Origin: CAYJGN01 sp964369635
GTDB lineage: Bacteria > Bacillota > Clostridia > Oscillospirales > Ruminococcaceae
Direction of reading: 5' to 3'
Length of the DNA stretch: 33,909 bases
NCBI GenBank assembly: GCA_964369635.1
Contig: CAYJGN010000020.1
Span: 1 to 33,909, forward strand
Part shown: in pieces, positions 14,773 to 23,250 of the stretch
Layout: each line of letters begins with the position of its first letter
How positions within the stretch are numbered: position 1 is the first letter of the stretch
Program-made: the position numbers and the translations under genes
Notes under the pieces: model-generated
Database searches by the model: none
The model's input: only the letters and a program-made list of their open reading frames with translations
What the model was told of the DNA's origin: nothing

Positions 14773-15611
14773 TAGATACATTACTTCTCTTTTTTAGCTA
14801 TTCGTTTGTACGGTATGCCTTTATCGTTGGTATATTAATAGCGCTCTGTTCATCCCTTCTTGGAGTTACCCTTGTACTTAAAAGGTTTTCATATATTGGG
14901 GATGGGCTATCACATATAGCCTTTGGAGCAATAGCAATAGCTTCGGTGCTAAAAGTTACGAACCAAAGTCTTTTGGCTTTTCCACTGACAGCCCTTGCTG
15001 CAATTTTGCTCCTTCGCATAGGACAAAATGCAAAGATAAACGGAGACGCCGCAATAGCTATGATGTCGGTCTCGTCCCTTGCAATAGGCTATCTTCTGCT
15101 CAATATATTCCCAAACGCATCGGGTAATATTGCGGGAGATGTCTGTACAACGCTATTCGGCTCAACTTCTATTCTAACTCTTACCGAGTTCGACGTTTTT
15201 TTATCAGCGGGTCTTGCTATATTTGTTATAGTTATATTTATAGTTTTCTACAACAAAATTTTCTCAGTTACCTTTGATGAAACTTTTGCAAGGGCAACTG
15301 GAGTGCGAGCAGGTGCATATAACCTACTGCTCGCAATAACAATAGCAGCGGTTATTGTTGTTGCTATGAATCTCGTCGGATCGCTTTTGATAACAGCGCT
15401 TGTTATATTTCCAGCACTTTCAGCAATGAGATTGTTTTTTAGTTTTAAATCGGTTATAATAGCATCAGGAGTTATATCTATAATCTGTGCCGCATCTGGG
15501 CTTCTTATTTCAATCATAGGAGGAACACCAGTTGGCGCTACAATTGTTACGACTAATGTAGCTGTATTTGGATTGGCAATCTTAATCGAGAAAATTTGGA
15601 GAAGGGCATGA
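14769..15611 (+). CDS. znuB: Zinc ABC transporter permease
   Basis: A 280-residue ABC-3 family permease with about eight or nine hydrophobic segments. The family motif LVGSLLITALVIFPALSAMRL, which contacts the ATPase, is visible in the second half, and the GDGLSHIAFGAIAIA helix near the N-terminus is typical of ZnuB/AdcB. It overlaps znuC upstream and the lipoprotein gene downstream by ATGA tetranucleotides, so the operon is tightly coupled. Confidence 0.93.
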   Translation: MIDTLLLFFSYSFVRYAFIVGILIALCSSLLGVTLVLKRFSYIGDGLSHIAFGAIAIASVLKVTNQSLLAFPLTALAAILLLRIGQNAKINGDAAIAMMSVSSLAIGYLLLNIFPNASGNIAGDVCTTLFGSTSILTLTEFDVFLSAGLAIFVIVIFIVFYNKIFSVTFDETFARATGVRAGAYNLLLAITIAAVIVVAMNLVGSLLITALVIFPALSAMRLFFSFKSVIIASGVISIICAASGLLISIIGGTPVGATIVTTNVAVFGLAILIEKIWRRA

Positions 15612-16054
15612 AAAAGATAATACCAATGATTATCGCTTTAGCGTTATTTTTAACTGCTTGCGGAGGTGGGGAACCGCTGACAAACGGCGAAGGTGGCATT
15701 GATATCGACCTCACCGTTATGACAGACACTATGGTCTACTCGCAGGTCTATGACCTTATGACAAATCCAACAGATTATCTCGAAAAGACGATGAAATTTG
15801 TGGGGACGTTTTATTCAGAGGTCGATGCCGCCACCCTCACAAAGTATAATTTTATCATTATAAATGATGCGACGGGTTGTTGTCCGCAAGGGCTTGAATT
15901 CATCTTAGATGATGAAGAGGACGAGTACCCTGATGAGATGCAGTCGATAGAAATGGTTGGAACTGTTGTACCCTATGAGGTGGCAGGAAATACCTACTAT
16001 CGGATTTTAGCAACTGAGGTTTCAGAAATAGATAGCATCGAATATAACAAATAA
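15608..16054 (+). CDS. Lipoprotein with DUF1980/YcgQ-like C-terminal domain in the zinc operon
   Basis: A 148-residue lipoprotein: signal peptide with lipobox LTAC, giving lipidated Cys18. The mature domain, YDLMTNPTDYLEKTMKFVGTFY..., then IINDATGCCPQGLEFIL and VEMVGTV-type strands, resembles the OB-like C-terminal domain of the YcgQ/TIGR03943 (DUF1980) family, which carries a conserved Cys-Cys next to a Gly-Leu. I infer the resemblance from memory of the pattern. YcgQ homologues sit beside permeases linked to zinc or cobalt GTPase chaperones. Here the gene overlaps znuB (ATGA at 15608-15611), so it belongs to the zinc regulon. It may present or sense zinc at the outer membrane face through the CC pair. 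Confidence 0.75.
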   Translation: MKKIIPMIIALALFLTACGGGEPLTNGEGGIDIDLTVMTDTMVYSQVYDLMTNPTDYLEKTMKFVGTFYSEVDAATLTKYNFIIINDATGCCPQGLEFILDDEEDEYPDEMQSIEMVGTVVPYEVAGNTYYRILATEVSEIDSIEYNK

Positions 16055-16066
16055 ATATTTAAAAAT

Positions 16067-16109
16067 AAACTGCAACTCTTTGCTTTTGGTATAGAGTTGC
16101 AGTTTTTAT
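16067..16109 (+). terminator. Terminator of the zinc operon
   Basis: Perfect 13-bp stem AAACTGCAACTCT (16067-16079) with AGAGTTGCAGTTT (16093-16105), then more T. It starts 13 bases past the last operon stop. Confidence 0.9.
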
Positions 16110-16149
16110 AATGAATTTTTGTTATATCTTCTAAACAGTTTTATTACTG

Positions 16150-16178
16150 TTGTAACCTATGTCGAATGGTGATATAAT
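16150..16178 (+). promoter_or_regulatory. Promoter of the SatP-type gene
   Basis: TTGTAA (16150-16155), 17-bp spacer, TATAAT (16173-16178), 33 bases before the start codon. Confidence 0.7.
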
Positions 16179-16210
16179 TTATCAGTAAAACTAAATTTAT
16201 AGGAGAGTTT

Positions 16211-16795
16211 ATGGAAAGAAAAATTGTGACAGCAAACCCAGGCCCCCTCGGACTAATTGGTTTTGGAATGACGACTATACTGCTAAATGTCCACAATGCG
16301 GGATTTATGGACCTATCAATTGTTATAGTGGCAATGGGTCTTATGCTCGGTGGACTTGCACAGATAATTGCAGGGGTTATGGAGTTTAAGACAGGGAACC
16401 TATTTGGTGCAACAGCCTTTACTGCCTATGGTTGTTTTTGGCACTCGCTTGTGCTTATTTGGGTAATGCCATCGTTTGTAACCGAGACAGCAGTGGTTGC
16501 AGCAGATGAGTTCTCGCTCGGCATTTATCTTCTGCTTTGGGCAGTATTTACCTTTGGAATGTTCATCGGGGCACTCCGGCACAATATGATAACAAAGATT
16601 GTTTTCGGCTCACTAACAGCGCTTTTTCTGCTTCTTGCCTTAAGTAACTTTATAATGATTTCTTCTTATGAACTTGGGCACACCGTTCATAAAATAGCCG
16701 GATATGTTGGGATTTTCTGCGGTGGTAGTGCTATATATAGCGCACTCGGGCAGATTATAAACAACGAGCATGGCAAAGAGATTGTGAAGCTATAA
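16211..16795 (+). CDS. Acetate/succinate transporter family protein (GPR1/FUN34/YaaH)
   Basis: A 194-residue membrane protein with six hydrophobic helices, typical of the AceTr/YaaH (SatP) family of short-chain carboxylate channels or transporters. The family signature NPGPLGLIGFGMTT is at the N-terminus, with GNLFGATAFTAYGCFW in the third helix. Start ATG 16211 lies behind TAGGAGAG. It stands alone between two terminators and has its own promoter. Acetate or another fermentation acid is the likely cargo, in keeping with an anaerobic fermenter. Confidence 0.92.
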   Translation: MERKIVTANPGPLGLIGFGMTTILLNVHNAGFMDLSIVIVAMGLMLGGLAQIIAGVMEFKTGNLFGATAFTAYGCFWHSLVLIWVMPSFVTETAVVAADEFSLGIYLLLWAVFTFGMFIGALRHNMITKIVFGSLTALFLLLALSNFIMISSYELGHTVHKIAGYVGIFCGGSAIYSALGQIINNEHGKEIVKL

Positions 16796-16806
16796 ATTAC
16801 GATTAT

Positions 16807-16848
16807 AAAAACTCCCAAGGTGAATTTAATCACTTTGGGAGTTTTTTT
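16807..16848. terminator. Bidirectional terminator between satP-type gene and anti-sigma gene
   Basis: AAAACTCCCAAGGTGA (16807-16822) pairs with TCACTTTGGGAGTTTT (16829-16844) with one mismatch and continues into T. It serves the convergent genes on both sides. Confidence 0.9.
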
Positions 16849-16853
16849 ATCTT

Positions 16854-18281
16854 TTAGTTTTCTTTGATTTTTGTATCTAAATAGTACTGCTCGACCTCTA
16901 AATCAAGCGTTACTTCATCTATGCCGTTTTCAATGTCAAATCCAAAGTTTTGGCTTGCTATCTCGATGTTTTCATAGTTTTTAATAGATGCGCTCTGATG
17001 CTCAAAATTGAAGTTTGAGTCAAGAGTTGTTGCAAGGGCATAACCGCTGACATCATCGTTTGCCATGCCGCCATAGTTATAACTTGCCTGTTTTATAAAC
17101 TCGGTATCGACTTGTATAGTTGCATTAGCTGGCAGTGAAATTTCAAAGTTTAGATAGAATATCCGCTCTGCTGAAAAGGCTGCGTAGCTGAGATAATCCT
17201 CAAGAAAATATGCATCTAAGCTGTTTTGCTCTTCGGTGTTTTCTGGTGGTGATAGCTTATCGATTAGTGCCTCTGATAGTACATATAGCATAATTTCAGG
17301 GGTGAGCGCTCCGCCCTCTTCGTGGCGTATCATATAATTATCCACAACGTCCCCAAGTATATCCGAAAGATTTGCGGTATATCTTATATATTCAGCATAA
17401 AGGCCATCAAGGCGGTTATTTTCATCGGAGGTGTTGCCAGTTTTATAGCCTTTTATCTCGATATCGGTGATATCATCTTCAAGGCAGATAATATATTTTG
17501 TGCTGTACTGCCCGGCATCAAAACTTAAATCAGACAACCCGTCCTCATAGCCGGTGCCACCTGTGAATCCATAGGCTAAAACCTTATCACTCTCAGAAGT
17601 TCTGAAATTAATAGCAACTGTCGCCGGTGGATGCTCTTCATTCTCGCCCGAATACCCTGTTATCTCATAAACAATAACCTCGCGGTCAAAGAGGGGAGAT
17701 AGGGTGAAATCAGATATACCATAGCTATCATCAGTTAGATAATCTTTATATCCAGCAAAGCTCGAAAGATCTGTTTCGCTATAAAAGGGCGAGCCCTGCT
17801 CTAAAACGGTGAGGGATGTTTCTGCATTCACGCCATCAATTTTAATAGTCGGCGCAAGCTTTGCAACCTCTTCAACAGTTGAGATAAACGGATAAGAAGC
17901 ATTTAAAATAATATCGCTGTCGGTGGTGTTTTGTAAAGTATAATTATCACTTATAGTTATATCATTTAAAACATCAAGTGGTGCAAAACCAAAACTTGTT
18001 TCTCTGATAGCTGTTATTTCATTAGCATTATCAGCGGTGAGCGGTAATATAGGACCTGCATATGCGAGATACCCGCCGTTATCGCCCTCATTTATACCTC
18101 CATCGCTACTACCGCCAAACATCGGCAGAAGAATAGAACCGAAAATCGAAACAGCAACGATAACCGCAACCGCCGCCGCTAAATTTCTAACAGAAAATGT
18201 TTTTTTTGCGCGCGGTGCAGACTCTTCGATAAATTCTTCTTTAATATCTCCAATAGACTTAAACAATTTAAGCTCTCTCAT
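16854..18281 (-). CDS. Membrane-anchored anti-sigma-type protein (DUF4179-like)
   Basis: A 475-residue protein with one transmembrane helix at about 33-55 (LAAAVAVIVAVSIFGSILLPMF). The short charged N-terminus (RELKLFKSIGDIKEEFIEES) would be cytoplasmic and the long Asp/Ser/Thr-rich remainder extracellular. The architecture and its 4-base overlap (18278-18281) with an ECF sigma gene upstream mark it as the cognate anti-sigma factor. I see no zinc-binding HxxxCxxC. The extracellular part is rich in predicted beta strands with a repeated FDFDIENG-like style and no recognised catalytic motif. DUF4179 is my best family guess. Confidence 0.75.
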   Translation of the reverse strand: MRELKLFKSIGDIKEEFIEESAPRAKKTFSVRNLAAAVAVIVAVSIFGSILLPMFGGSSDGGINEGDNGGYLAYAGPILPLTADNANEITAIRETSFGFAPLDVLNDITISDNYTLQNTTDSDIILNASYPFISTVEEVAKLAPTIKIDGVNAETSLTVLEQGSPFYSETDLSSFAGYKDYLTDDSYGISDFTLSPLFDREVIVYEITGYSGENEEHPPATVAINFRTSESDKVLAYGFTGGTGYEDGLSDLSFDAGQYSTKYIICLEDDITDIEIKGYKTGNTSDENNRLDGLYAEYIRYTANLSDILGDVVDNYMIRHEEGGALTPEIMLYVLSEALIDKLSPPENTEEQNSLDAYFLEDYLSYAAFSAERIFYLNFEISLPANATIQVDTEFIKQASYNYGGMANDDVSGYALATTLDSNFNFEHQSASIKNYENIEIASQNFGFDIENGIDEVTLDLEVEQYYLDTKIKEN

Positions 18282-18829
18282 ATATAAACCCCCTCGTCTT
18301 CAAGGTGCTTCTTTAGCGCTGTTCTCATTCTGTGCAGTTTTGTTGCAATGGTGTTTTGCATAATACCGCTGTCTTTTGAGATGCTTTTTATATCAAAACA
18401 GTAAAAATATCTTTGCAAAAAGATGATCCTATCATCTGCTGGTAGGGATTTCAAAAAACTGTTTATAGCATCGGTCACAACAAACAGCTCGCTCTCATCT
18501 GCTGTTTTATCGGGGAGAGCATCAGATAGTTCAGATAGTGCAATATCAAAACCACTATATCTTTTTGTCGCGTGATTTTTGTTGTATAGATTAATACTTA
18601 AGTTTCGAGTTATCTTGCATAGGTAGGCGATAAGGCGGTTTGGCATATCTGGGGGAATATTAAACCAGGCCTTTTTATAAGTATCATTTACTGTTTCTTC
18701 GCTATCACTTTTGTTTCGCAGTATGTTTTCAGCTACAGAAAAAAGCAGTTTACCAAATCTTTTTTCTGTTTCAACTATTGCCTTTTCATCTCGATGGTTA
18801 TATAGGTTTATTATCTCTAAATCAGTCAT
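18278..18829 (-). CDS. ECF-type RNA polymerase sigma factor
   Basis: A 183-residue sigma-70 family protein with regions 2 and 4 only. Region 2 is visible as FGKLLFSVAENILRNKSDSEETVNDTYKKAWFNIPPDMPNRLIAYLCKITRNLSINLYNK, with the -10 recognition helix. Region 4 is SLPADDRIIFLQRYFYCFDIKSISKDSGIMQNTIATKLHRMRTALKKHL, the -35 recognition helix-turn-helix. It starts at ATG 18829 behind AAGGAGGG and overlaps the anti-sigma gene downstream. The pair probably responds to an envelope signal and drives its own transcription; I could not assign the target promoter. Confidence 0.92.
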   Translation of the reverse strand: MTDLEIINLYNHRDEKAIVETEKRFGKLLFSVAENILRNKSDSEETVNDTYKKAWFNIPPDMPNRLIAYLCKITRNLSINLYNKNHATKRYSGFDIALSELSDALPDKTADESELFVVTDAINSFLKSLPADDRIIFLQRYFYCFDIKSISKDSGIMQNTIATKLHRMRTALKKHLEDEGVYI

Positions 18830-18909
18830 AAACTACCCTCCTTACCTATTAAGACAGCAAAATTATAAGAATATTTCAAAATAATATATATTTATAACGG
18901 TAACTTGAA

Positions 18910-18933
18910 ATCGGACAGGAAAACCTGTCCGAT
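18910..18933 (-). terminator. Hairpin downstream of the His/Cys-rich gene
   Basis: Perfect 10-bp stem ATCGGACAGG (18910-18919) with CCTGTCCGAT (18924-18933), 4-base loop, just past the stop of the gene at 18944. The following U tract is weak on either strand, but position supports a terminator. Confidence 0.65.
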
Positions 18934-18943
18934 AAATATTTTT

Positions 18944-19489
18944 CTATAAAAGAGTGGCTACTGTAGCTTCGCCTTTATCGGTGAGCGCTATACTTCCAAA
19001 GTTTAGCTCTGCGCTATCATAAACAAAACCATCTCTTGTTGCGGCTTCTTCCATCATAAGGGTGAATTCTTTATATACCGCTGAATTTTTATACTCATCA
19101 TAGCTATAATTATCAAGTGGTATATCGTAGTCGAGGGTTAGAAATCCCTGATTTTCAAGTATTTTAAGGGCGGCCCCAGTTGTTTTAATCTTTTCGATAT
19201 CATCGCTTTCACTAACCATAAAAACAGGAGAGAGGGCAATTGACTCAAAATGAGAGGACTTTTCGCTTTTCATGATAAACTGAACAACCGGCAGAAAATG
19301 AGCTGCTTTGAGAGTTTTAAGCAGGTAGCTCTCAAGCGGAGAGTCAGCTGGGTTAAAATGACCATGCACCATGCCATAGTGGTTATGGTGGTGGTTATCA
19401 CCGTGGTTATGTTCGTGACTGCCGCAACAGCCCCCGTCTTCATGTTTATGCTCGTGACTGCCGCAACCGCATTTTTTATCTATTTTCAT
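18944..19489 (-). CDS. His/Cys-rich N-terminal metal-binding protein of unknown function
   Basis: A 181-residue soluble protein. The first 45 residues are a dense metal-binding tail: CGCG, two CCGSHEHNHG-like segments and HHHNHYGMVHGHF. The remainder contains helices and a C-terminal stretch, SAELNFGSIALTDKGEATVATLL, that looks like the wing of a winged helix, plus VVQFIMKSEKSSHFESIAL. I do not recognise the family. Metal storage, delivery or sensing (zinc, nickel or copper) is plausible. Start ATG 19489 is behind AAGGA. It stands alone with a promoter whose spacer holds a small dyad, so it may be under its own repressor. Confidence 0.75.
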   Translation of the reverse strand: MKIDKKCGCGSHEHKHEDGGCCGSHEHNHGDNHHHNHYGMVHGHFNPADSPLESYLLKTLKAAHFLPVVQFIMKSEKSSHFESIALSPVFMVSESDDIEKIKTTGAALKILENQGFLTLDYDIPLDNYSYDEYKNSAVYKEFTLMMEEAATRDGFVYDSAELNFGSIALTDKGEATVATLL

Positions 19490-19511
19490 AATATCATTCC
19501 TTTTTAGTTCA

Positions 19512-19540
19512 TATATATTGTATTATACACTGTATGTCAA
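19512..19540 (-). promoter_or_regulatory. Promoter of the His/Cys-rich gene, with dyad in spacer
   Basis: Minus strand TTGACA (19540-19535), 17-bp spacer, TATATA (19517-19512). The spacer contains the palindrome TGTAT-T-ATACA at 19519-19529. A repressor binding there would block transcription; no regulator gene is adjacent. Confidence 0.65.
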
Positions 19541-19663
19541 TAATTTACCTTAGATAATAAAATGTTTTACTAAAATTTACAAAAAATATTTCTTCAAAAG
19601 TTGTTTATTTTTTTACAAAAACGTAGTACAATATATTGAAGATAATAATGAAAGGATTTTTTG

Positions 19664-20143
19664 ATGCACAAAAACTACCCAGCGGAATTTTTAGATTGTA
19701 TTTCGGATATACTGGTAAACGAACATGTTTTAGCGATGAAAGAGATAAGTCAACACAATGAGGACACTAACTGTTTTGAGCATTCCATCTATGTTGCATA
19801 TACGAGTTATATGGTTTGTAAAAAACTAAGACTTGATGCAAGAAGTGCTGCAAGAGGCGCTATGCTCCATGATTTTCACCTATGCAAATGGGGTGAGTGC
19901 GGAATATCTCAGTTTAAAGGTGTTTTCAAACATCCAGAGATAGCTATGAAAAATGCCGAGGAGCATTTTGGAGTATCAGCTGTTGAAAGAGATATAATAG
20001 CAAAGCATATGTGGCCATTAACCCCTTTTAAAATCCCGAAGTACAGGGAATCGGTAGTTGTTAATTTTGTTGATACCTACTGTGCAACTCTTGAGTTTAT
20101 GGGACTTCATAAGAAAAAAGAAAAGAGTCCTGCAATCGGATAA
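19664..20143 (+). CDS. HD-domain phosphohydrolase-like protein
   Basis: A 159-residue protein built almost entirely of an HD domain. Metal ligands are visible as His in EHSIYVAY, the HD pair in GAMLHDFHLCKWG, His in FKHPEIAMKNAEEHFG, His in IAKHMWP and Asp in VNFVDTYCA. Members hydrolyse phosphate from nucleotides or related molecules; the substrate is unknown. ATG 19664 is preferred over the adjacent in-frame TTG at 19661 because AAAGGA (19651-19656) is spaced 7 bases away. It stands alone and ends in a terminator shared with a convergent response regulator gene. Confidence 0.85.
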   Translation: MHKNYPAEFLDCISDILVNEHVLAMKEISQHNEDTNCFEHSIYVAYTSYMVCKKLRLDARSAARGAMLHDFHLCKWGECGISQFKGVFKHPEIAMKNAEEHFGVSAVERDIIAKHMWPLTPFKIPKYRESVVVNFVDTYCATLEFMGLHKKKEKSPAIG

Positions 20144-20150
20144 AAAAATT

Positions 20151-20186
20151 AAAGGTGATGCGAATTATTTCGCATCACCTTTTTTG
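20151..20186. terminator. Bidirectional terminator, HD gene / response regulator
   Basis: Perfect 14-bp stem AAAGGTGATGCGAA (20151-20164) with TTCGCATCACCTTT (20169-20182), TTAT loop, then T run. Confidence 0.9.
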
Positions 20187-20285
20187 CTGCAAAAACTGTT
20201 TCCAATAATAGATTATCTTATTCGAGACGAGCGGCTGAGTAACTTTCTTTTTATAAACGTTGCTATTTATTTTGCTTATGCGATT

Positions 20286-20951
20286 TTACAAAATTTTTGA
20301 AAATCTATATCCAACACCGTACACAGCTGAAATAGCATAGCCGGAATCTGATATTTTTTTGCGAAGGCGAGAAATGGCGCTAACAACCGCACGGGTATCA
20401 GAATTTATCGGACTATTCCAAACTTCGCGAAATATCTTCTCGAATGTTATCTCTTTATCTTCATTTAAAACAAGCATCTTTAAAAGGGCAAAATCCTGCT
20501 GAGTTAGCAAGAGGTCGGTGTTGTCAATATATGCTTTATTTGCATTTTGATCAACTGTTAGTCTGCCAACAGTAATATTGCTTGCACTCCTTTTCATAAC
20601 TTGGAGAAGCCTTTTAATACGCACAAGCAAAACTTCGATAGAATAGGGTTTTGCAAGATAGTCATCGCAACCGCGATTGAAAGCCCGAACTATATCTTCA
20701 TCCCTTGAAAATCCAGTGAGCATCAAAACTGGGATATTTGTTTCTTCTCGAATACTATCGAGAAAAGAAAGGCCGCTCCCATCTGGCATTCCAACATCAA
20801 GGATAACTATATCAGGTTTATCTTCATCAAAAAGCTTTTTTGCATCTGCAATAGTGAAAGCACAGCTAACGAAGTAGCCCTCTTCTTCTAATATCTCTTT
20901 ATTTAGGTATGAGACCTTTGGATTATCTTCAACTAATAAAATTTTATTCAA
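20286..20951 (-). CDS. OmpR/PhoB-family response regulator
   Basis: A 221-residue two-component regulator. The receiver has the acidic pair in LLVEDN, phospho-acceptor D52 (VILDVGMP), Thr79 (LMLTGFSR) and Lys101 (YLAKPYS). The C-terminal winged helix (ITVGRLTVDQNANKAYIDNT..., recognition helix in DTRAVVSAISRLRKKISDSG) binds DNA. Its start overlaps the stop of the kinase gene by 4 bases (20948-20951), so the two are co-translated and surely partners. Its 11-bp-period target style matches the tandem repeats seen at 2356-2377, though nothing links them directly. Confidence 0.95.
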   Translation of the reverse strand: MNKILLVEDNPKVSYLNKEILEEEGYFVSCAFTIADAKKLFDEDKPDIVILDVGMPDGSGLSFLDSIREETNIPVLMLTGFSRDEDIVRAFNRGCDDYLAKPYSIEVLLVRIKRLLQVMKRSASNITVGRLTVDQNANKAYIDNTDLLLTQQDFALLKMLVLNEDKEITFEKIFREVWNSPINSDTRAVVSAISRLRKKISDSGYAISAVYGVGYRFSKIL

Positions 20952-22927
20952 TGTCCTGCCTCCTGTCCACCGTATACTGGAATGGTAAATGATACAGTCG
21001 TGCCACGACCTTCGGTGCTCTCGATTTTCAAACTGCCACCATGGGACTCTATAACAGACTTGCAGATATAAAGACCGAGGCCTGTACTGTTGCTATATGA
21101 AACGCCGCGTCTTAAAACATTTGGGAGCAGCTCATCTTTAATTCCAACACCATTATCGCGAACATATACCGCGATAAACGAACTATCATACATGGTGGTG
21201 ATTTTTATAGAGCCATTTTTAGTGTGTCTAATGGCGTTTGTTATAATGTTTGATAATGTTAAACTAAAACTATCAGGATCAACAAAAACAAAAGGAAGAT
21301 GTTCATTATGATAGTATTCAAGAGTTGTGTTACTTTGCTTAGCTATTAACTTTAAGGCGTTTACTGCCGATTCAATGCAGATATTGAAATCTGTTTTAGT
21401 GCGGTTATTGAATGTTTTCATATTTGCCATATCGACCATTCCGCCGACCATATTAGATAGTCTTGTTGCCTCATCTTCAATCATATCGAGAGTAGCGTTT
21501 GTTTTATCAAGCTTAATTTCAGAGTGATTTAGCTGTCTTTTCGCATGTTCGGCACCTGTTCTTATAACGGTGAGCGGTGTTTTCATCTCGTGGCTTATAT
21601 CCTGCAAAAATTCTGTTTTCATCTTATTTAATAGCGCAAGAGATGCAACTCTTCCTTTTGCTTCCTGTTCGGCTATTTTTGCATCGTTTAGCATAGTTGT
21701 TGTTGTATGGAAAATGGCGATAGCCTCAAACAATGAGAAGATAAGAATTGAAAATTCAATCATCGTATACTGAACCCCAATAAGGAAGATATTGCTATAA
21801 TAGAGAATATCGTTTATAACGGCATAGAAAAGACATATCACGGCGATAAACGCAATAACCTGAACTGTTATATCGGTCTGTTTTGTCCGGCGTAGTTTGA
21901 TAAAATAAATAATAATGCTGATAATTATATAGCTAATTGTTAGAAGCTGAAGGGCATTTAGGGGCGCAACTGTTTTAGACATTGAAAAAGTATCTGCAAA
22001 AACATAATATAAAGACCCGAAAATGAAAAACACGCTCAAAGCGATAACTGATTTTTTCGGCATAGTCATATTGAATTGCAGATATATTATTATAAGCAGA
22101 AAAGCAGAGCTTAAAATCATAGTTATATATTCAGCTCGGAATGCAATCTCCCAAGGAAAATCAGGCGCAAATTCATATAAAACTTTATTTCCAACCAGCC
22201 CAAGCCTTATTGAAAAAAGCAAACACACTGCTGAAAAGCATAGATTTAGCCTTTTATTTCCGAAAATAAGAGCCATCATTAGATGGATTATGAAAAGAAC
22301 AAACAGCATACCGCAGACAAGAATTTCAACCGATGTTTGGAAAGTTATAAACCATGAAACATTATCGGGGCTACCTATTATAATATTCGAGTATGATGAG
22401 CCGTTTTGATGAACAAAATTACCGCCGCTAATTATCAGCTCAAAGATATTATTATATGCTTTTGTATCGGCGTCTATCTCTCCAAATGCCGCTTTGAAGT
22501 CCTCAGCTGTTGTTGCTGGAGTTCCGACAGTGCCGCGATACTCACCGTTGATATAAGCGCTTCTTGCGTAGTCTCCACGAATAAAGAGATTATAGTATCC
22601 ATCATCTGGCATTTCAATAATCAGCTTTGCAGTCCGCCCAGATTCAGTATCGACAGATTGTCCGATAACCGCTTCATCTTCTCGCGCTTCAAACTCTAAA
22701 GGAGTTAAGATGGCATCTTCTATATAAGAAACAGAACCTGTGAGATAAACAACTGTTGTCTCAAAATCAATTTCTGTAAGGTCCCAGTAACCGTTTTCCG
22801 AAGTTACTTCTGTATAATTAACATTTTGGTGGCGAAAATAGCTCTTTGCATACCATAACGTGACACATAATAGAAATACAAAAGCAAGAGCTGACCAAAT
22901 AGGAATTTTACTGTTTTTTGATATCAT
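20948..22927 (-). CDS. Sensor histidine kinase with extracellular domain and 7TM-type region
   Basis: A 659-residue membrane kinase. One N-terminal hydrophobic helix (IPIWSALAFVFLLCVTLWYA) is followed by an extracellular beta-rich domain with YINGEYRGTVGTP (jelly-roll carbohydrate-binding style), then seven consecutive hydrophobic helices like the 7TMR-DISM class, a coiled linker, and the kinase core. H-box SHEMKTPLTVIRTG gives phosphorylated His446; the N-box is NIITNAIRHTKNG, G1 is DNGVGI and G2 is GLGLYICK. Start ATG 22927 has a GGAGG site and is preferred over an upstream in-frame ATG at 22987. The 7TM-DISM class is thought to sense carbohydrates. It pairs with the regulator downstream. 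Confidence 0.92.
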   Translation of the reverse strand: MISKNSKIPIWSALAFVFLLCVTLWYAKSYFRHQNVNYTEVTSENGYWDLTEIDFETTVVYLTGSVSYIEDAILTPLEFEAREDEAVIGQSVDTESGRTAKLIIEMPDDGYYNLFIRGDYARSAYINGEYRGTVGTPATTAEDFKAAFGEIDADTKAYNNIFELIISGGNFVHQNGSSYSNIIIGSPDNVSWFITFQTSVEILVCGMLFVLFIIHLMMALIFGNKRLNLCFSAVCLLFSIRLGLVGNKVLYEFAPDFPWEIAFRAEYITMILSSAFLLIIIYLQFNMTMPKKSVIALSVFFIFGSLYYVFADTFSMSKTVAPLNALQLLTISYIIISIIIYFIKLRRTKQTDITVQVIAFIAVICLFYAVINDILYYSNIFLIGVQYTMIEFSILIFSLFEAIAIFHTTTTMLNDAKIAEQEAKGRVASLALLNKMKTEFLQDISHEMKTPLTVIRTGAEHAKRQLNHSEIKLDKTNATLDMIEDEATRLSNMVGGMVDMANMKTFNNRTKTDFNICIESAVNALKLIAKQSNTTLEYYHNEHLPFVFVDPDSFSLTLSNIITNAIRHTKNGSIKITTMYDSSFIAVYVRDNGVGIKDELLPNVLRRGVSYSNSTGLGLYICKSVIESHGGSLKIESTEGRGTTVSFTIPVYGGQEAGH

Positions 22928-23098
22928 AGTCACTCCTCCTTTTATATTAAAGTTTATCATAAAACAAAAAATGATACAATAGTCCAAAATCTGAGGAAAA
23001 GCGATAAAAAGCGATTTATAGTTTCGACTTGGATATAGTTTTATATATAGTGAAAAAACACCGAAATATAAGATAGATGCGAAATCGGCTGTCTTGCA

Positions 23099-23133
23099 AA
23101 AAAAGAAGTGGATATTTCATCCACTTCTTTTTT
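23099..23133 (-). terminator. Terminator of the pyruvate kinase gene
   Basis: 15-bp perfect stem AAAAAAGAAGTGGAT (23099-23113) with ATCCACTTCTTTTTT (23119-23133), 5-base loop. On the minus strand a U run follows. It lies in the gene-free stretch 22928-23250, in which I see nothing else of clear function. Confidence 0.88.
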
Positions 23134-23250
23134 AATAAAATCGAGCATTTGTGCAGGGTACGGGGACTGATAAATGCTAATTGCAGCAGAGTAGCTGCTA
23201 ACTGCCGTTGGGAATTAATTTAAGGGAACGTTAGTATCACTAGCAGTTGT

